64,000 bases of DNA from NCBI GenBank assembly GCA_011364925.1, contig RDOA01000005.1, positions 1 to 64,000 of the forward strand. The letters are read 5' to 3'. The stretch is from Promethearchaeota archaeon (GTDB lineage Archaea > Asgardarchaeota > Lokiarchaeia > Sigyniarchaeales > SOKP01). Under the pieces are notes generated by a model. It saw nothing but the letters and a program-made list of their open reading frames with translations, did no database searches and was not told the DNA's origin. Below, piece after piece: positions 26,164 to 35,039 of the stretch. Made by a program: the position numbers and the translations under genes. Position 1 is the stretch's first letter, and each line of letters starts with the position of its first letter.

Positions 26164-26748
26164 TTAGAAGTCTTCGCATTTTTTTCTGAAATACGCTCTT
26201 GGATGTGAACAGCTTGGACATACGAAGTCATCTGGAAGCTCATCCATCTCAACTTGGTAACCACATTCAAGGCATATCCATACTACTTTTTCTCCTCGCT
26301 TAAAGAAAATGTCATCGCCTACTAATTTAAGTAATTTACCATATCTTTCTGAATGGTGTTTTTCTGCGAGAGCAATAGATCGAAGTCTTTCAGCGATTTT
26401 TGGATATCCTTCCTTTTCTGCGACATCAGCAAATCCCGGGTACATTTCCTGCCACTCGTAATCCTCACCAGCAATGGCGGATATTAAATTTTCTTCTGTG
26501 GTTCCATAGGTAGTAGGTCCAGCAGCTTTTACTTCCAAGTGTCCAAAATCTTCCTCGTTTTTAAGATCTTGGAGCATTTTATAGTTCCAACCACCATGTT
26601 CTTTTTCCTGATTAGCAGTTTCTTCAAAAATCTGTGAGATAAGGACATATCCTTCTTTTTTAGCGATTGAAGAAAACATTGTATACCTATTTCTTGCTTG
26701 AGATTCTCCCAAAAACGCGGTGAATAAATTTTTAACTGTTTTTTTCAT
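26164..26748 (-). CDS. Rubrerythrin
   Basis: Peroxide reductase of anaerobes. The ferritin-like N-terminal diiron domain ([34 protein letters not shown]) supplies carboxylate and His ligands. The C-terminal rubredoxin domain has C-x2-C (WICLECGYQ) and CPSCSHP. 194 aa, usual length. Good Shine-Dalgarno AAGGTGA. Completes superoxide to H2O2 to water with the superoxide reductase 95 bp downstream on the same strand (likely one transcript). Electrons come via the rubredoxins at 18845/20806 and the fused reductase at 17483. Confidence 0.97.
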   Translation of the reverse strand: MKKTVKNLFTAFLGESQARNRYTMFSSIAKKEGYVLISQIFEETANQEKEHGGWNYKMLQDLKNEEDFGHLEVKAAGPTTYGTTEENLISAIAGEDYEWQEMYPGFADVAEKEGYPKIAERLRSIALAEKHHSERYGKLLKLVGDDIFFKRGEKVVWICLECGYQVEMDELPDDFVCPSCSHPRAYFRKKCEDF

Positions 26749-26954
26749 ATTCTCACCTTTGGTTATTTATTTATTGGATATTTTCAGTAAATTGAATATT
26801 TTTGAATATTTATCTATTTCGCTAAAATTAACTTTTACACTTATAATTTAAAGGAAATATGATGTATTGATTTTCACCTTTTTAATTAACTATTTAGTAT
26901 TGCTTAAATTTATCTAAGAAAGCTCCTTCGCTAAACATGATTAAGAAGGCATAG

Positions 26955-28097
26955 TTGAAAAAAATGGATAATAATAACATTCTTCAAGAAATATATGCTT
27001 GTAAAGATTGCAAAACATGTATGGATTATTGTGATACTTTTATGGTGTCAAATGATCTGTTAAAATCCCCAAATGGGAGATTAAAAATTGCTGAAAAGAT
27101 CTTTACGAACAAAGAAATATCGGAAGAAGAAACTATTGGATTATATACATGTACTTTATGCGCTGAATGTGATTTAGTTTGTGAACAAAATATTTCAATA
27201 TCTAAAATAATCTATTCCTCTAAAATAAAGTTAGTTGAGCAAAATAAAGCCCCTTTAGCTATTCATAAAAAAATCATTAAAGATATTATGGAAAAGGATA
27301 ATTCGGTGAATGGAAATCCTGGAGAACGTTTAGAATGGTTACCTGAAGAATTTAGAGACGAAGAACTATACGAAGACAAAGAATCAGATACACTATTGTT
27401 TTTAGGATGCATGTCTTCCTTTCGCGTAAAAGAAAGTGCGATTACTGCCTACAAAATCTTAAAAAAATGTAATTATGACTTTAAAATATTCAAAAATGAA
27501 CCGTGTTGTGGAGAATATATTTATTCAGCGGGTGATATCAATCTCGCTAAAAAAGTATTTCAGATAAATTCGGAATTGTTTAAATCCAAGGGAATAAAAA
27601 ATCTAATTGTTACATGCGGAGGGTGTTTATATGCTTTTGATCAAGTATATCCTCTTTATATTAAAGATTACAAAATAAAAGTTAGACATATAGTTGATGT
27701 CATTTATGAATTAGAAAGCCAGAACAAAATTGACTTAATTCCTTTAAATAAGTCCATAACATATCACGATCCTTGTAGACTCGGAAGAAAATACAATAAT
27801 GGACCTTTATACTTAGAACCTAGAGCTTTATTAGAAAAGTGTGGATTAGATGTAAAAGAGATTGCACAGAACCATAGTGAGTGTCCATGTTGTGGTGCTG
27901 GTTCTGGAATCAGAGGTGTTGATAGTAGTATTAGCATAAAAATTGGTAAAAAAATATTCGAAAAAGTCGAAACTAAAGAAATTGCATCATCTTGTCCCCT
28001 ATGTGTTTTTAATTTCAGGTATGTTAATTACAAAACTCAATCAGAAAAAGAAATCAAATATATAACAGATTATATATTAGAAGCTTATAAAAATTAA
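26955..28097 (+). CDS. HdrD/GlpC-like Fe-S protein with CCG domains
   Basis: 380 residues. Two N-terminal 4Fe-4S sets: CKDCKTCMDYC near residues 16-26 and CTLCAECDLVC near 66-76; Pro is absent after the last cysteine. Two CCG domains follow: NEPCCGEYIYSAGD and later CPCCGAGSGIRG, with CGGC and DPCRLGR elements, as in heterodisulfide reductase D, GlpC and glycolate/lactate dehydrogenase subunits. Probably shuttles electrons between a flavin dehydrogenase and quinone, thiol or ferredoxin partners. Partner unknown: no FAD subunit adjoining. TTG start at 26955 or ATG at 26964. Convergent with the fusion gene at 28102. Confidence 0.87.
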   Translation: MKKMDNNNILQEIYACKDCKTCMDYCDTFMVSNDLLKSPNGRLKIAEKIFTNKEISEEETIGLYTCTLCAECDLVCEQNISISKIIYSSKIKLVEQNKAPLAIHKKIIKDIMEKDNSVNGNPGERLEWLPEEFRDEELYEDKESDTLLFLGCMSSFRVKESAITAYKILKKCNYDFKIFKNEPCCGEYIYSAGDINLAKKVFQINSELFKSKGIKNLIVTCGGCLYAFDQVYPLYIKDYKIKVRHIVDVIYELESQNKIDLIPLNKSITYHDPCRLGRKYNNGPLYLEPRALLEKCGLDVKEIAQNHSECPCCGAGSGIRGVDSSISIKIGKKIFEKVETKEIASSCPLCVFNFRYVNYKTQSEKEIKYITDYILEAYKN

Positions 28098-28101
28098 AAA
28101 A

Positions 28102-30489
28102 TTAATAGTTAGTGCTTTTAACACCACCATTTTCAACGGGATAACCTTTTCTGTGCCACATTATCATCCCACCAGTTAAATTCCTTACATCCTTAAAACC
28201 TGCTCTTGCTAAAATTTGAGCTGCCATCATTGAGCGAGATCCGCTATGACAAATTACAACAATTTCCTCATCTTTATATTTTTCTAACTCATCAACATTG
28301 TACATTAGTTCTCCTAATGGCATCAATTTAGAATTCTTAATATGTCCCGTTTTTCCATGATACTCTTGGGGGGTTCGTACATCAATCATGATTGCTGGAA
28401 CATCGTCTGAATCGATTCTTTCGTAGAGTTCAGTAGCATTTATGTCTGAAAGAGGTGGTGCTCCTTCAACTCTAAGTTGTTTTCTAGTTTTCTTTTCAGG
28501 TTTCACTGGCGCTTTGATTTCTTCGTAAGTGGAAATACCCTTTTCCAACATGGCTACTAACTTTCCTTCCTCTTTTCTTAAAGATAACAACTTAACGGTT
28601 TCGTTTAATTTTGCATATGCTTCAACGCTAGCTTTAAATCCTGGATCTGTTGCATAAATCTTCAGTTGTTTATTTTCTGGCAGCGTTTCAAGAGATTTGA
28701 TAAGAGCATTTAAAGGACCGGGACAAGCCAGACCAGATGCATCTATTTCGACATAGTCTTCTGTTACTCTACGATTTTTACCAATAAATTCTTCTATTAC
28801 CTCTTCTGATGTACCGCACTCCGCAGCTATTTCTTCAGTCGTAGCTATTGCAGTTTTATATAACTTGTATCCTCCTGCGAGATTCTTCACATTATAACCC
28901 ATCTGATTTAAGAATCTAGTTGCAAGATATGCCCTAAATCCAACTTCACAGTAAATGTATATATTTTTATCTTTTGGAACTTCATTTAGTCGATTTCTTA
29001 ATTCTAAATCATTGATATTTATTGCTCCGTCAATTGACCCAATTTCATATTCACCAGGGGTTCGAACATCCAAAATGACACTATTATCTTCTTTTATTTT
29101 GCTTAATTCATTCCAATGCCAGATAGGCATATCCCCTCGAAGCACATTTGATGCAACGAATCCGGCCATATTAACTGGGTCTTTCGCGGAACCATAAGGA
29201 GGTGCATATGTAAGCTCCAGTTCCTCTAGATCAAAAACAGTTCCGTTAAATTTCATAACAGTAGAGATTACATCAATCCTTTTTTCTGTCCCCGAACCAC
29301 CAACTGCTTGTGCTCCAAGAATTCTTCCATTTGGAGTTTCAAAAATGAGTTTTAAGGTTATAGGCACTGCTCCAGGATAGTATCCTGCGTGGTTATTTGG
29401 ATGAACGTATATTTTTTCATATTTAATATCAGTCTGCTTTAGTTCCTTTTCATTTAATCCAACTGATGAGACAGTTATATCAAAGATCTTCACAACAGAA
29501 GCGCCAAGTACACCTTTGTACTTTGATTTTCGTCCAGCAATAACATCAGCAACGATCCTACCTTGCTTATTTGCCGGACCCGCTAAAGGAACTCCAGTTG
29601 GTTGTTTTGTGACATAATTTTTTATCTGAATAGCGTCCCCTACAGCAAAGATCGAAGGATCCGATGTTCTCATCTGTTCATCTACAATAATGTGACCTTT
29701 AGGACCAATTTCCAATCCTGCATCTTTAGCTAAGTGATTTTCAGGTTTAACCCCCATCGCTAAAATGACCATATCAGTTTTTATTCTATTCCCACTTCTA
29801 GGAACAACATAAAAATTTCCTTCACTATCAGTTTTGAACGATTCTATTGGATCTTCTAACTGTAAGCAAACACCATTTAGAAGTAGCTCCTGATGAATGA
29901 ACTGAGCAATTTCCCTATCCAAGGGGGCCATAACCTGGTCTAGCATTTCCACAATTTTCACTTTAACCCCTCTATACCTAAGATTCTCTGCCATTTCTAA
30001 CCCGATGAACCCTCCACCAACAATAGTGGCGTGTTTAATTTCATTATCCTCTATATACTGAATTATCCTATTAGAATCGGGAATATTTCTTATGGTAAAA
30101 AACGGAACATCGTTTATCCCTGGGAAGGGAGGAATAATCGGACTCGCTCCAGGAGAGAGAATGAGATAATCATAATCTAATACTAGTGTATTCCCATTCT
30201 TTAGATCTATAACAGTAACCTTTTTATCAGTTTCATCGATGCTTCTGACTTCATGGTCTACCTTAACATTAATATTAAACCTATTGAGAAATCTCTTTGG
30301 TGTCATCAGTTTTAATCTTCTTTCTTCTTTTATAACTTGACCAATATAATAGGGTAAACCACAATTCGCAAAAGAAACAAATGGTCCTCTTTCAAGCACA
30401 GTAATTTCTAAATCTTCTCTTAATCTTCTGAGTCTGGCCGCAGCTGAGGCTCCTCCAGCTACTCCACCCACTATAATTACTTTTTCCAT
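28102..30489 (-). CDS. CoA-disulfide-reductase-like flavoprotein fused to rhodanese, TusA and second rhodanese
   Basis: 795 residues from ATG 30489, the family start MEKVIIVGGVAGGASAAAR, with GAGTGA 7 nt upstream; ATGs at 30504 and 30537 are in frame but less likely. Order: FAD/NAD domains with active Cys43 in SFANCGLPYYIG, ending near 445; rhodanese 1 with YCEVGFRA; a TusA/SirA domain with SGLACPGPLN; rhodanese 2 with ICHSGSRS. Known NADH:CoADR-rhodanese fusions reduce polysulfide or CoA-persulfide; the extra TusA and second rhodanese form a persulfide relay in one chain. Lies directly upstream (5' to 3' on minus) of nothing but sits beside the IscU-IscS-TusA cluster. Likely sulfur-trafficking enzyme. 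Confidence 0.9.
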   Translation of the reverse strand: MEKVIIVGGVAGGASAAARLRRLREDLEITVLERGPFVSFANCGLPYYIGQVIKEERRLKLMTPKRFLNRFNINVKVDHEVRSIDETDKKVTVIDLKNGNTLVLDYDYLILSPGASPIIPPFPGINDVPFFTIRNIPDSNRIIQYIEDNEIKHATIVGGGFIGLEMAENLRYRGVKVKIVEMLDQVMAPLDREIAQFIHQELLLNGVCLQLEDPIESFKTDSEGNFYVVPRSGNRIKTDMVILAMGVKPENHLAKDAGLEIGPKGHIIVDEQMRTSDPSIFAVGDAIQIKNYVTKQPTGVPLAGPANKQGRIVADVIAGRKSKYKGVLGASVVKIFDITVSSVGLNEKELKQTDIKYEKIYVHPNNHAGYYPGAVPITLKLIFETPNGRILGAQAVGGSGTEKRIDVISTVMKFNGTVFDLEELELTYAPPYGSAKDPVNMAGFVASNVLRGDMPIWHWNELSKIKEDNSVILDVRTPGEYEIGSIDGAININDLELRNRLNEVPKDKNIYIYCEVGFRAYLATRFLNQMGYNVKNLAGGYKLYKTAIATTEEIAAECGTSEEVIEEFIGKNRRVTEDYVEIDASGLACPGPLNALIKSLETLPENKQLKIYATDPGFKASVEAYAKLNETVKLLSLRKEEGKLVAMLEKGISTYEEIKAPVKPEKKTRKQLRVEGAPPLSDINATELYERIDSDDVPAIMIDVRTPQEYHGKTGHIKNSKLMPLGELMYNVDELEKYKDEEIVVICHSGSRSMMAAQILARAGFKDVRNLTGGMIMWHRKGYPVENGGVKSTNY

Positions 30490-30689
30490 CTTTAAGTCAC
30501 TCATTTTTAGTTGTGTGATCGTGAAACACAATATCACTACTTATAATTTTCAAAATTAAGTATTCAATTTAAAGAACTTTCTTATTATTTATTGATTGTT
30601 CTCACTAAAAATTTACTTTTTCGATTTTTATAAAAGAAGTTACAACCACTAGGGATGTATTGTAAAAATAAGAAAATTAAAGAAAAAAT

Positions 30690-31493
30690 TTAGCCTCTAT
30701 AATCCAATACTATTACTGCATCAACGAATAACTCATAATTCTCGTCTTCGTCATAATCATGTATTACGACCTTTTCCACTTCATCCAGTTCTCCTTCAAC
30801 TTCTATAAGTTCGGATTGCTGTAATATTTTAATATCCGAATGTTTTAAATCCTTCCGAATTTCGACGTTGCCCGGAATAGACTTTGCTGATGTGACTACA
30901 ATTACTCTTCCTGAATATTCTGTTAATTTTATCGCGAGCTCTAAAGAATCGTCCCCAGAGTCAACTACTAGAATTCTTTTTTCTCTTAGCTCTTCTAGGT
31001 CGGTTGGAACTTCGTAGTAAACACCTTTTCCAATAAACTTTTCAATTCCCAATATTACTCTCGCATCTAATTGACAGGAAGTAACAACTTCGACTTCTGG
31101 TTTTGTTCCAAGACGATAATTATCAATTGCAGCTTTTAATGCATCAGCAGCAAGGTTTGAACAATGCATTTTTATAGGAGGCAAACCATCTAATTCGTCT
31201 GCAACATCTTGCCTGGTAACCTTATAGGCATCATCTAAAGTCATCCCCTTAACCATTTCGGTTATCATTGACGAGGTACTGATAGCACTACCGCAACCAA
31301 ACGTTTTAAACTTAATATCATCAATTACTTCCTCGCCCTTATCATTTTTTCCGACTTTTATGTATATCCACATGAGATCCCCACAAACAGGATTACCAAC
31401 TTGTCCAACTCCGTCTGCGTCGTCTATTTCTCCTACATTTCTAGGATTTTTAAAATGGTCTAGTACTTTATCTGAATATTGAGTTGATTTCAC
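30690..31493 (-). CDS. iscU: IscU-type scaffold protein with degenerate thioredoxin-reductase-like C-terminal domain
   Basis: Residues 1-145 are a complete IscU: NPVCGDL (Cys37, Asp39), FGCGSA (Cys67) and MHCSNLA (His110, Cys111), the ligands for cluster assembly. The remaining 120 residues are not a NifU NFU or ferredoxin domain. They run IGKGVYYEVPTDLEEL, RILVVDSGDDSLELAI, RVIVVTSAKS, EVEKVVIHDYDE and FVDAVIVLDYRG, which follows the NADPH-binding half of thioredoxin reductase. The CxxC is missing and the Gly-rich loop reads VDSGDD, so it is probably not catalytic. GTG start with GAGGTGA inside the end of the upstream iscS, 4 nt away: one operon. Function of tail unknown. Confidence 0.88.
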   Translation of the reverse strand: MKSTQYSDKVLDHFKNPRNVGEIDDADGVGQVGNPVCGDLMWIYIKVGKNDKGEEVIDDIKFKTFGCGSAISTSSMITEMVKGMTLDDAYKVTRQDVADELDGLPPIKMHCSNLAADALKAAIDNYRLGTKPEVEVVTSCQLDARVILGIEKFIGKGVYYEVPTDLEELREKRILVVDSGDDSLELAIKLTEYSGRVIVVTSAKSIPGNVEIRKDLKHSDIKILQQSELIEVEGELDEVEKVVIHDYDEDENYELFVDAVIVLDYRG

Positions 31494-31497
31494 TTTA

Positions 31498-32688
31498 TTA
31501 TTTCACCTCTTCATATTGCTTAAGTAGGTCAGAAGGCGTTAATGGCGATAATTTCCTCAGTCTTTTTACCTGTTCAGGTAATACTTCAATGAGGCGATCG
31601 ACATCAGATTCACGAGTAGTTCTCCCTAAAGAAACTAATAAACTACCATGTGCCTCTTCATGGAGAAGTCCCATAGCGATTAGTGTATGCGACGGCTCTA
31701 ATGTTTTCGAGCTACAAGCAGAACCAGTAGCAGCAGCAATATTATGCTCTTTTAAAGTTAAAATTAAGGATTCTCCCTCGATATAATCGAATCTGAAATG
31801 TGCGTTATGAGGTAGTCTTTTTTCGGGATGTCCATTTAAATGTGATTTAGGAATAGTTTCTAAAACGCCCTTAATCAATTTATCTCGCAATTTTTTCAGT
31901 CTTTCTGATTCTTGTGGCATTTCTTCTTTCGTAATTTCTGCAGCTTTAGCGAATCCCACGATTCCAGGAATATTTTCAGAACCGGATCTAAAACCCCTCT
32001 CTTGACCGCCCCCTATGATTATGGGGTTCACTCTCACTCCTTTTTTCATATAAAGCGCGCCGACACCTCGAGGACCATAAATATCATTAGAGGATAAAGT
32101 GATTAAATCAATCGGAATCTTTTGCACATCAATTGGAATTACACTTGCACTAGCTACTGCGTCAGTGTGGAAGAGAATTCCTTTCTCTTGAGCCAATTTA
32201 CTTATTTCAGCAATGGGTTGAAGTGAGCCAACTTCATTGCTCGCAGTAGCAATCGAAATTAGTATTGTGTCGTCTGAAATAAGTTTCTCAAGCTTTTCTA
32301 ATTGGATTATTCCAAACCTATCCACAGCAACTCGACTAACTCGGAATCCTTCTTTTTCAAGATATTTAGCAATGTTCAAAATCGAGATATGCTCAATCTC
32401 GGAAATAATAATGTGATTGCCCTTTTTCTTTTGTCTCATTGCCGCTCCGATTATTCCCAAATTGTTAGATTCTGTCGCTCCAGAAGTAAATATAATATCG
32501 GAGCGATCAGGTGCATTCACAAAATTCGCAACCATTTCTCGTGACTTCTCTAAAATATCAGTCGCAATATCTCCATCGCAATGTAACGAAGCAGGATTCG
32601 CAAATTTTTCGTTAAAATACGGCATCATCTCAGCTATAACTCTATCATCAACTGGTTTTGCCGCTTGATTGTCCAGATAAACGCTCAT
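31498..32688 (-). CDS. iscS: Cysteine desulfurase family protein (IscS/NifS) lacking the PLP lysine
   Basis: 396 residues, NifS fold: TSGATESNNLGIIGA, the HTDAVAS Asp/His pair for PLP, and the persulfide Cys325 in ATGSACSSKTL. Where the Schiff-base lysine belongs (normally S-x-H-K) this protein reads SSNDIYGPRGVG, with Asn201 and Asp202. Archaeoglobus fulgidus IscS also has Asp at this site and holds PLP without the covalent link (established), so the protein may take sulfur from a supplied source or act as a weak or non-desulfurating scaffold. Organised with iscU (4 nt after) and tusA (30 nt before) in an operon. Shine-Dalgarno GAGGTT. Confidence 0.92.
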   Translation of the reverse strand: MSVYLDNQAAKPVDDRVIAEMMPYFNEKFANPASLHCDGDIATDILEKSREMVANFVNAPDRSDIIFTSGATESNNLGIIGAAMRQKKKGNHIIISEIEHISILNIAKYLEKEGFRVSRVAVDRFGIIQLEKLEKLISDDTILISIATASNEVGSLQPIAEISKLAQEKGILFHTDAVASASVIPIDVQKIPIDLITLSSNDIYGPRGVGALYMKKGVRVNPIIIGGGQERGFRSGSENIPGIVGFAKAAEITKEEMPQESERLKKLRDKLIKGVLETIPKSHLNGHPEKRLPHNAHFRFDYIEGESLILTLKEHNIAAATGSACSSKTLEPSHTLIAMGLLHEEAHGSLLVSLGRTTRESDVDRLIEVLPEQVKRLRKLSPLTPSDLLKQYEEVK

Positions 32689-32718
32689 AGTATAAACCTC
32701 AATATCTTAAGTATCGTG

Positions 32719-32970
32719 TTATTTCTTTTTCTTAAAGTAAAATATCAGATCGTCTCCATCTTTTAAAAATTCAACTAACTCTGTTCCCGTTCTCTTTGCC
32801 CACCTTGTTAAATCTTCTTCTGCAGCTGGATCGTCAGCCAACACTTTAAAACATTGACCGACATCTAAAGTTTCTGAAAAATTTCTGACTTCAAAAAGCG
32901 GTTCTGGACAAAATAATCCTCTAGTGTCCAATTCTTCATCGTATTCGATTTCCTTTTTTTCTCCAGACAT
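32719..32970 (-). CDS. tusA: TusA/SirA-family sulfur carrier
   Basis: 83 residues. TusA fold with persulfide-accepting Cys21 in TRGLFCPEPLFEVRN, then ADDPAAEEDLTRWAKRTGTELV. First gene of a TusA-IscS-IscU operon on the minus strand. It probably receives sulfur from the IscS-like protein or passes it on, and the fusion protein at 28102 carries another TusA domain. Start ATG 32970; weak Shine-Dalgarno GGTTGT. Confidence 0.9.
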   Translation of the reverse strand: MSGEKKEIEYDEELDTRGLFCPEPLFEVRNFSETLDVGQCFKVLADDPAAEEDLTRWAKRTGTELVEFLKDGDDLIFYFKKKK

Positions 32971-33228
32971 CTTAACAACCTTCTCTTACTTTTATATCTT
33001 ATATAAAGATTTTTTGTATTTAGAATTAATTTAATTTCTAATTCTCCTATGAGATATACTTGCCTTAACAAATTAAACATTCTTATTATAAATTAAACAA
33101 CTTTTCCGATAATAAAACTAAGAAAATAAAATCTCATTTAAAACGATGTTATAAATTATAAATCTGTTATTATACTACAATAGGGTTAAGAAGATAAAAG
33201 GATAAAAATAAATTTTTAAGTAAACCAA

Positions 33229-33864
33229 TCAATTTCCAGCTAAATCTTTTATGTGTTTTACACCATCAACCGCATCATCAGCAAAATCGTCGGCTCCAAG
33301 CTTTTTTGCTAGTTCCATATTCAACGGAGCGCCTCCAACTATTAATTTTACTGAACTTCTTAATCCTGCAGCTATTAAAGCCTCATGAACAGCTTTAATT
33401 TGTTCGACAGTCATAGTTAGTAAAGAACTTAATGCTATAATGGTTGCACCAGTTTCTTTTACTTTTTCAACTATAGTATTTTCATCAACATCCATTCCAA
33501 GGTCGACGAGTTCAAATCCACTACTTAATAACAGGGATCCAAGTATGTTCTTACCGATATCGTGATTGTCTCCCTTTACGGTTGCGAGAATAATCTTAGT
33601 TTTATCCACTGATTTGTCAGCAGCAGCTAACGCGGGTTGGAGCACTTTAAAAGCTTCCTTCATTGTTTCCCCAGCAAGCACAAGTTCGGTTAAATAGTAT
33701 TCTTTTTCTTCGTATCGGCGTCCGACTTCATCCATTCCTTTTGTTAAAGCGTTCAGGACATCAAAAGGGTCTTTTCCGTCATCTTCTAAAGCTTCTTTTA
33801 CGGCAGCTTCAATATCATCTACTTCTAATTCGATAATAAGTTCCGTTAATTTCTCAAAATCCAT
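33229..33864 (-). CDS. Corrinoid (cobalamin-binding) methyltransferase protein, MtbC/MttC type
   Basis: 211 residues. N-terminal helical B12-binding cap (VEEYGRRYEEKEYYLTEL-type region, here DEVGRRYEEKEYYLTELVL). Then the B12 Rossmann domain with the His-on motif GDNHDIGKN (His101) and IALSSLLTMTVEQ, ending LGADDFADDAVDGV. Carries a methyl group between a substrate-specific methyltransferase (amine, methanol or ether type) and a corrinoid-activating or acceptor protein. No MtaB/MtbB/MttB-like partner lies in the window. A CbiX-like chelatase and CbiM/N cobalt importer may supply the corrin. Confidence 0.93.
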   Translation of the reverse strand: MDFEKLTELIIELEVDDIEAAVKEALEDDGKDPFDVLNALTKGMDEVGRRYEEKEYYLTELVLAGETMKEAFKVLQPALAAADKSVDKTKIILATVKGDNHDIGKNILGSLLLSSGFELVDLGMDVDENTIVEKVKETGATIIALSSLLTMTVEQIKAVHEALIAAGLRSSVKLIVGGAPLNMELAKKLGADDFADDAVDGVKHIKDLAGN

Positions 33865-34254
33865 TTCTGACTCTCTTTACTCGATGTATAACCATTTAAT
33901 AATAAAATATCCAACTTAAGATAAATATTTTCTAAATTAATTTAGACAAGTAAGTATAATCATCTAAAAAAAAGAGAACGAGAGAAGCCGGAAATTTTAC
34001 CTCATAAAGAGGATTTAACATTTGGGATAAAATTTAGTTCCGTACGTTACCATTTAAATTAGGAAATTAGGGGATATTTTTATTTACGACTTCCTCTCTA
34101 TTAATGAATTATAACATGGCAATATATAAACTTTTGTCTAATTCCTCGAATAAACCTAATATTGCCTATATAATCCGATTTAACCCATAAGAATTTAAAT
34201 AACTAAAAATTATAGAAAGAAGAATTCGAAAAAGAATGTAATAAATGATTAAAA
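33865..34254. other. Intergenic region, divergent promoters
   Basis: 390 bp between the divergent corrinoid protein and ABC transporter genes. AT-rich, with no supported ORF on either strand and no strong hairpin. Should hold both promoters; I cannot single out a TATA box with confidence. Confidence 0.4.
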
Positions 34255-35013
34255 ATGGAAAGAGAATTTCTCGAAGAACCCCAAGAAATAGAAGAGATTG
34301 ACTTTTTAGAGGAAATTAAAGCAAACAACCTTATAATTTTAGCGAACGCTTTAACAAAAGATTATGAAATTGGAGATTTCATCGTACGAGCCGTTGATAA
34401 TGTCTCTTTGAGAGTAAAGGAATCTGATTTTGTAATAATAAAGGGTCCGTCTGGTGCTGGCAAAACAACCCTGCTAAATCTAATAGGAGGGCTCGATTCT
34501 CCTAAAAGTGGAGTAGTTTATTCAAATATGGTCAGAATCACTAATTTACAAGAAGAATCTCTTGCAACATTTAGGCTAATTAATGTAGGCTTCATTTTTC
34601 AGAATTACAATCTCATCAGTACTCTAACAGCTGAAGAAAACATAATGTTCCCTATGAAGCTAGCTGGCTTGAGTTTAAAAGAGCAAAGAGAACGAGCAGT
34701 AGATCTTTTAAAAAAGGTGGGTTTAGGGGAGAGAAGAGAACACCTTCCGTTTCAACTTTCAGCAGGAGAGCAGCAAAGAGTAGCAATAGCAAGAGCTTTA
34801 GCAAACAATCCTGAAATAATTTTAGCAGACGAACCTACGGCTAATATAGATAAAGAAACGAGTGTATTTATACGCGATCTCTTTAAAGACATAAAGCAAG
34901 ATAAAAAAACAATTATTATAGCCACTCACGATGATTTTTTGATAGAACTTGCTAATCGGATTATATCATTTGAAGATGGGAAGATAATCAAAGAGGAGAT
35001 AGTCGAAATTTAA
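34255..35013 (+). CDS. ABC transporter ATP-binding protein, MacB/LolD type
   Basis: 252 residues. An acidic N-terminal extension of about 25 residues (MEREFLEEPQEIEEIDFLEE) precedes the domain. Walker A GPSGAGKTT (64-72), Q-loop FQNYNLIS, signature LSAGEQQRVAIARAL, Walker B IILADEPTANID, and switch His in IATHD. The MacB/LolD subfamily energises FtsX-like permeases for lipoprotein, peptide or antibiotic efflux. The permease gene follows directly (14 nt after the stop). Start ATG 34255, leaderless-like. Confidence 0.93.
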   Translation: MEREFLEEPQEIEEIDFLEEIKANNLIILANALTKDYEIGDFIVRAVDNVSLRVKESDFVIIKGPSGAGKTTLLNLIGGLDSPKSGVVYSNMVRITNLQEESLATFRLINVGFIFQNYNLISTLTAEENIMFPMKLAGLSLKEQRERAVDLLKKVGLGERREHLPFQLSAGEQQRVAIARALANNPEIILADEPTANIDKETSVFIRDLFKDIKQDKKTIIIATHDDFLIELANRIISFEDGKIIKEEIVEI

Positions 35014-35039
35014 GTCGAACATTAAAATTGTTAGGAGGG

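Noticed and set aside
33995-34015. CCTC/GAGG mini-stem upstream of the ABC ATPase
   Set aside because: Only four base pairs; expected by chance.
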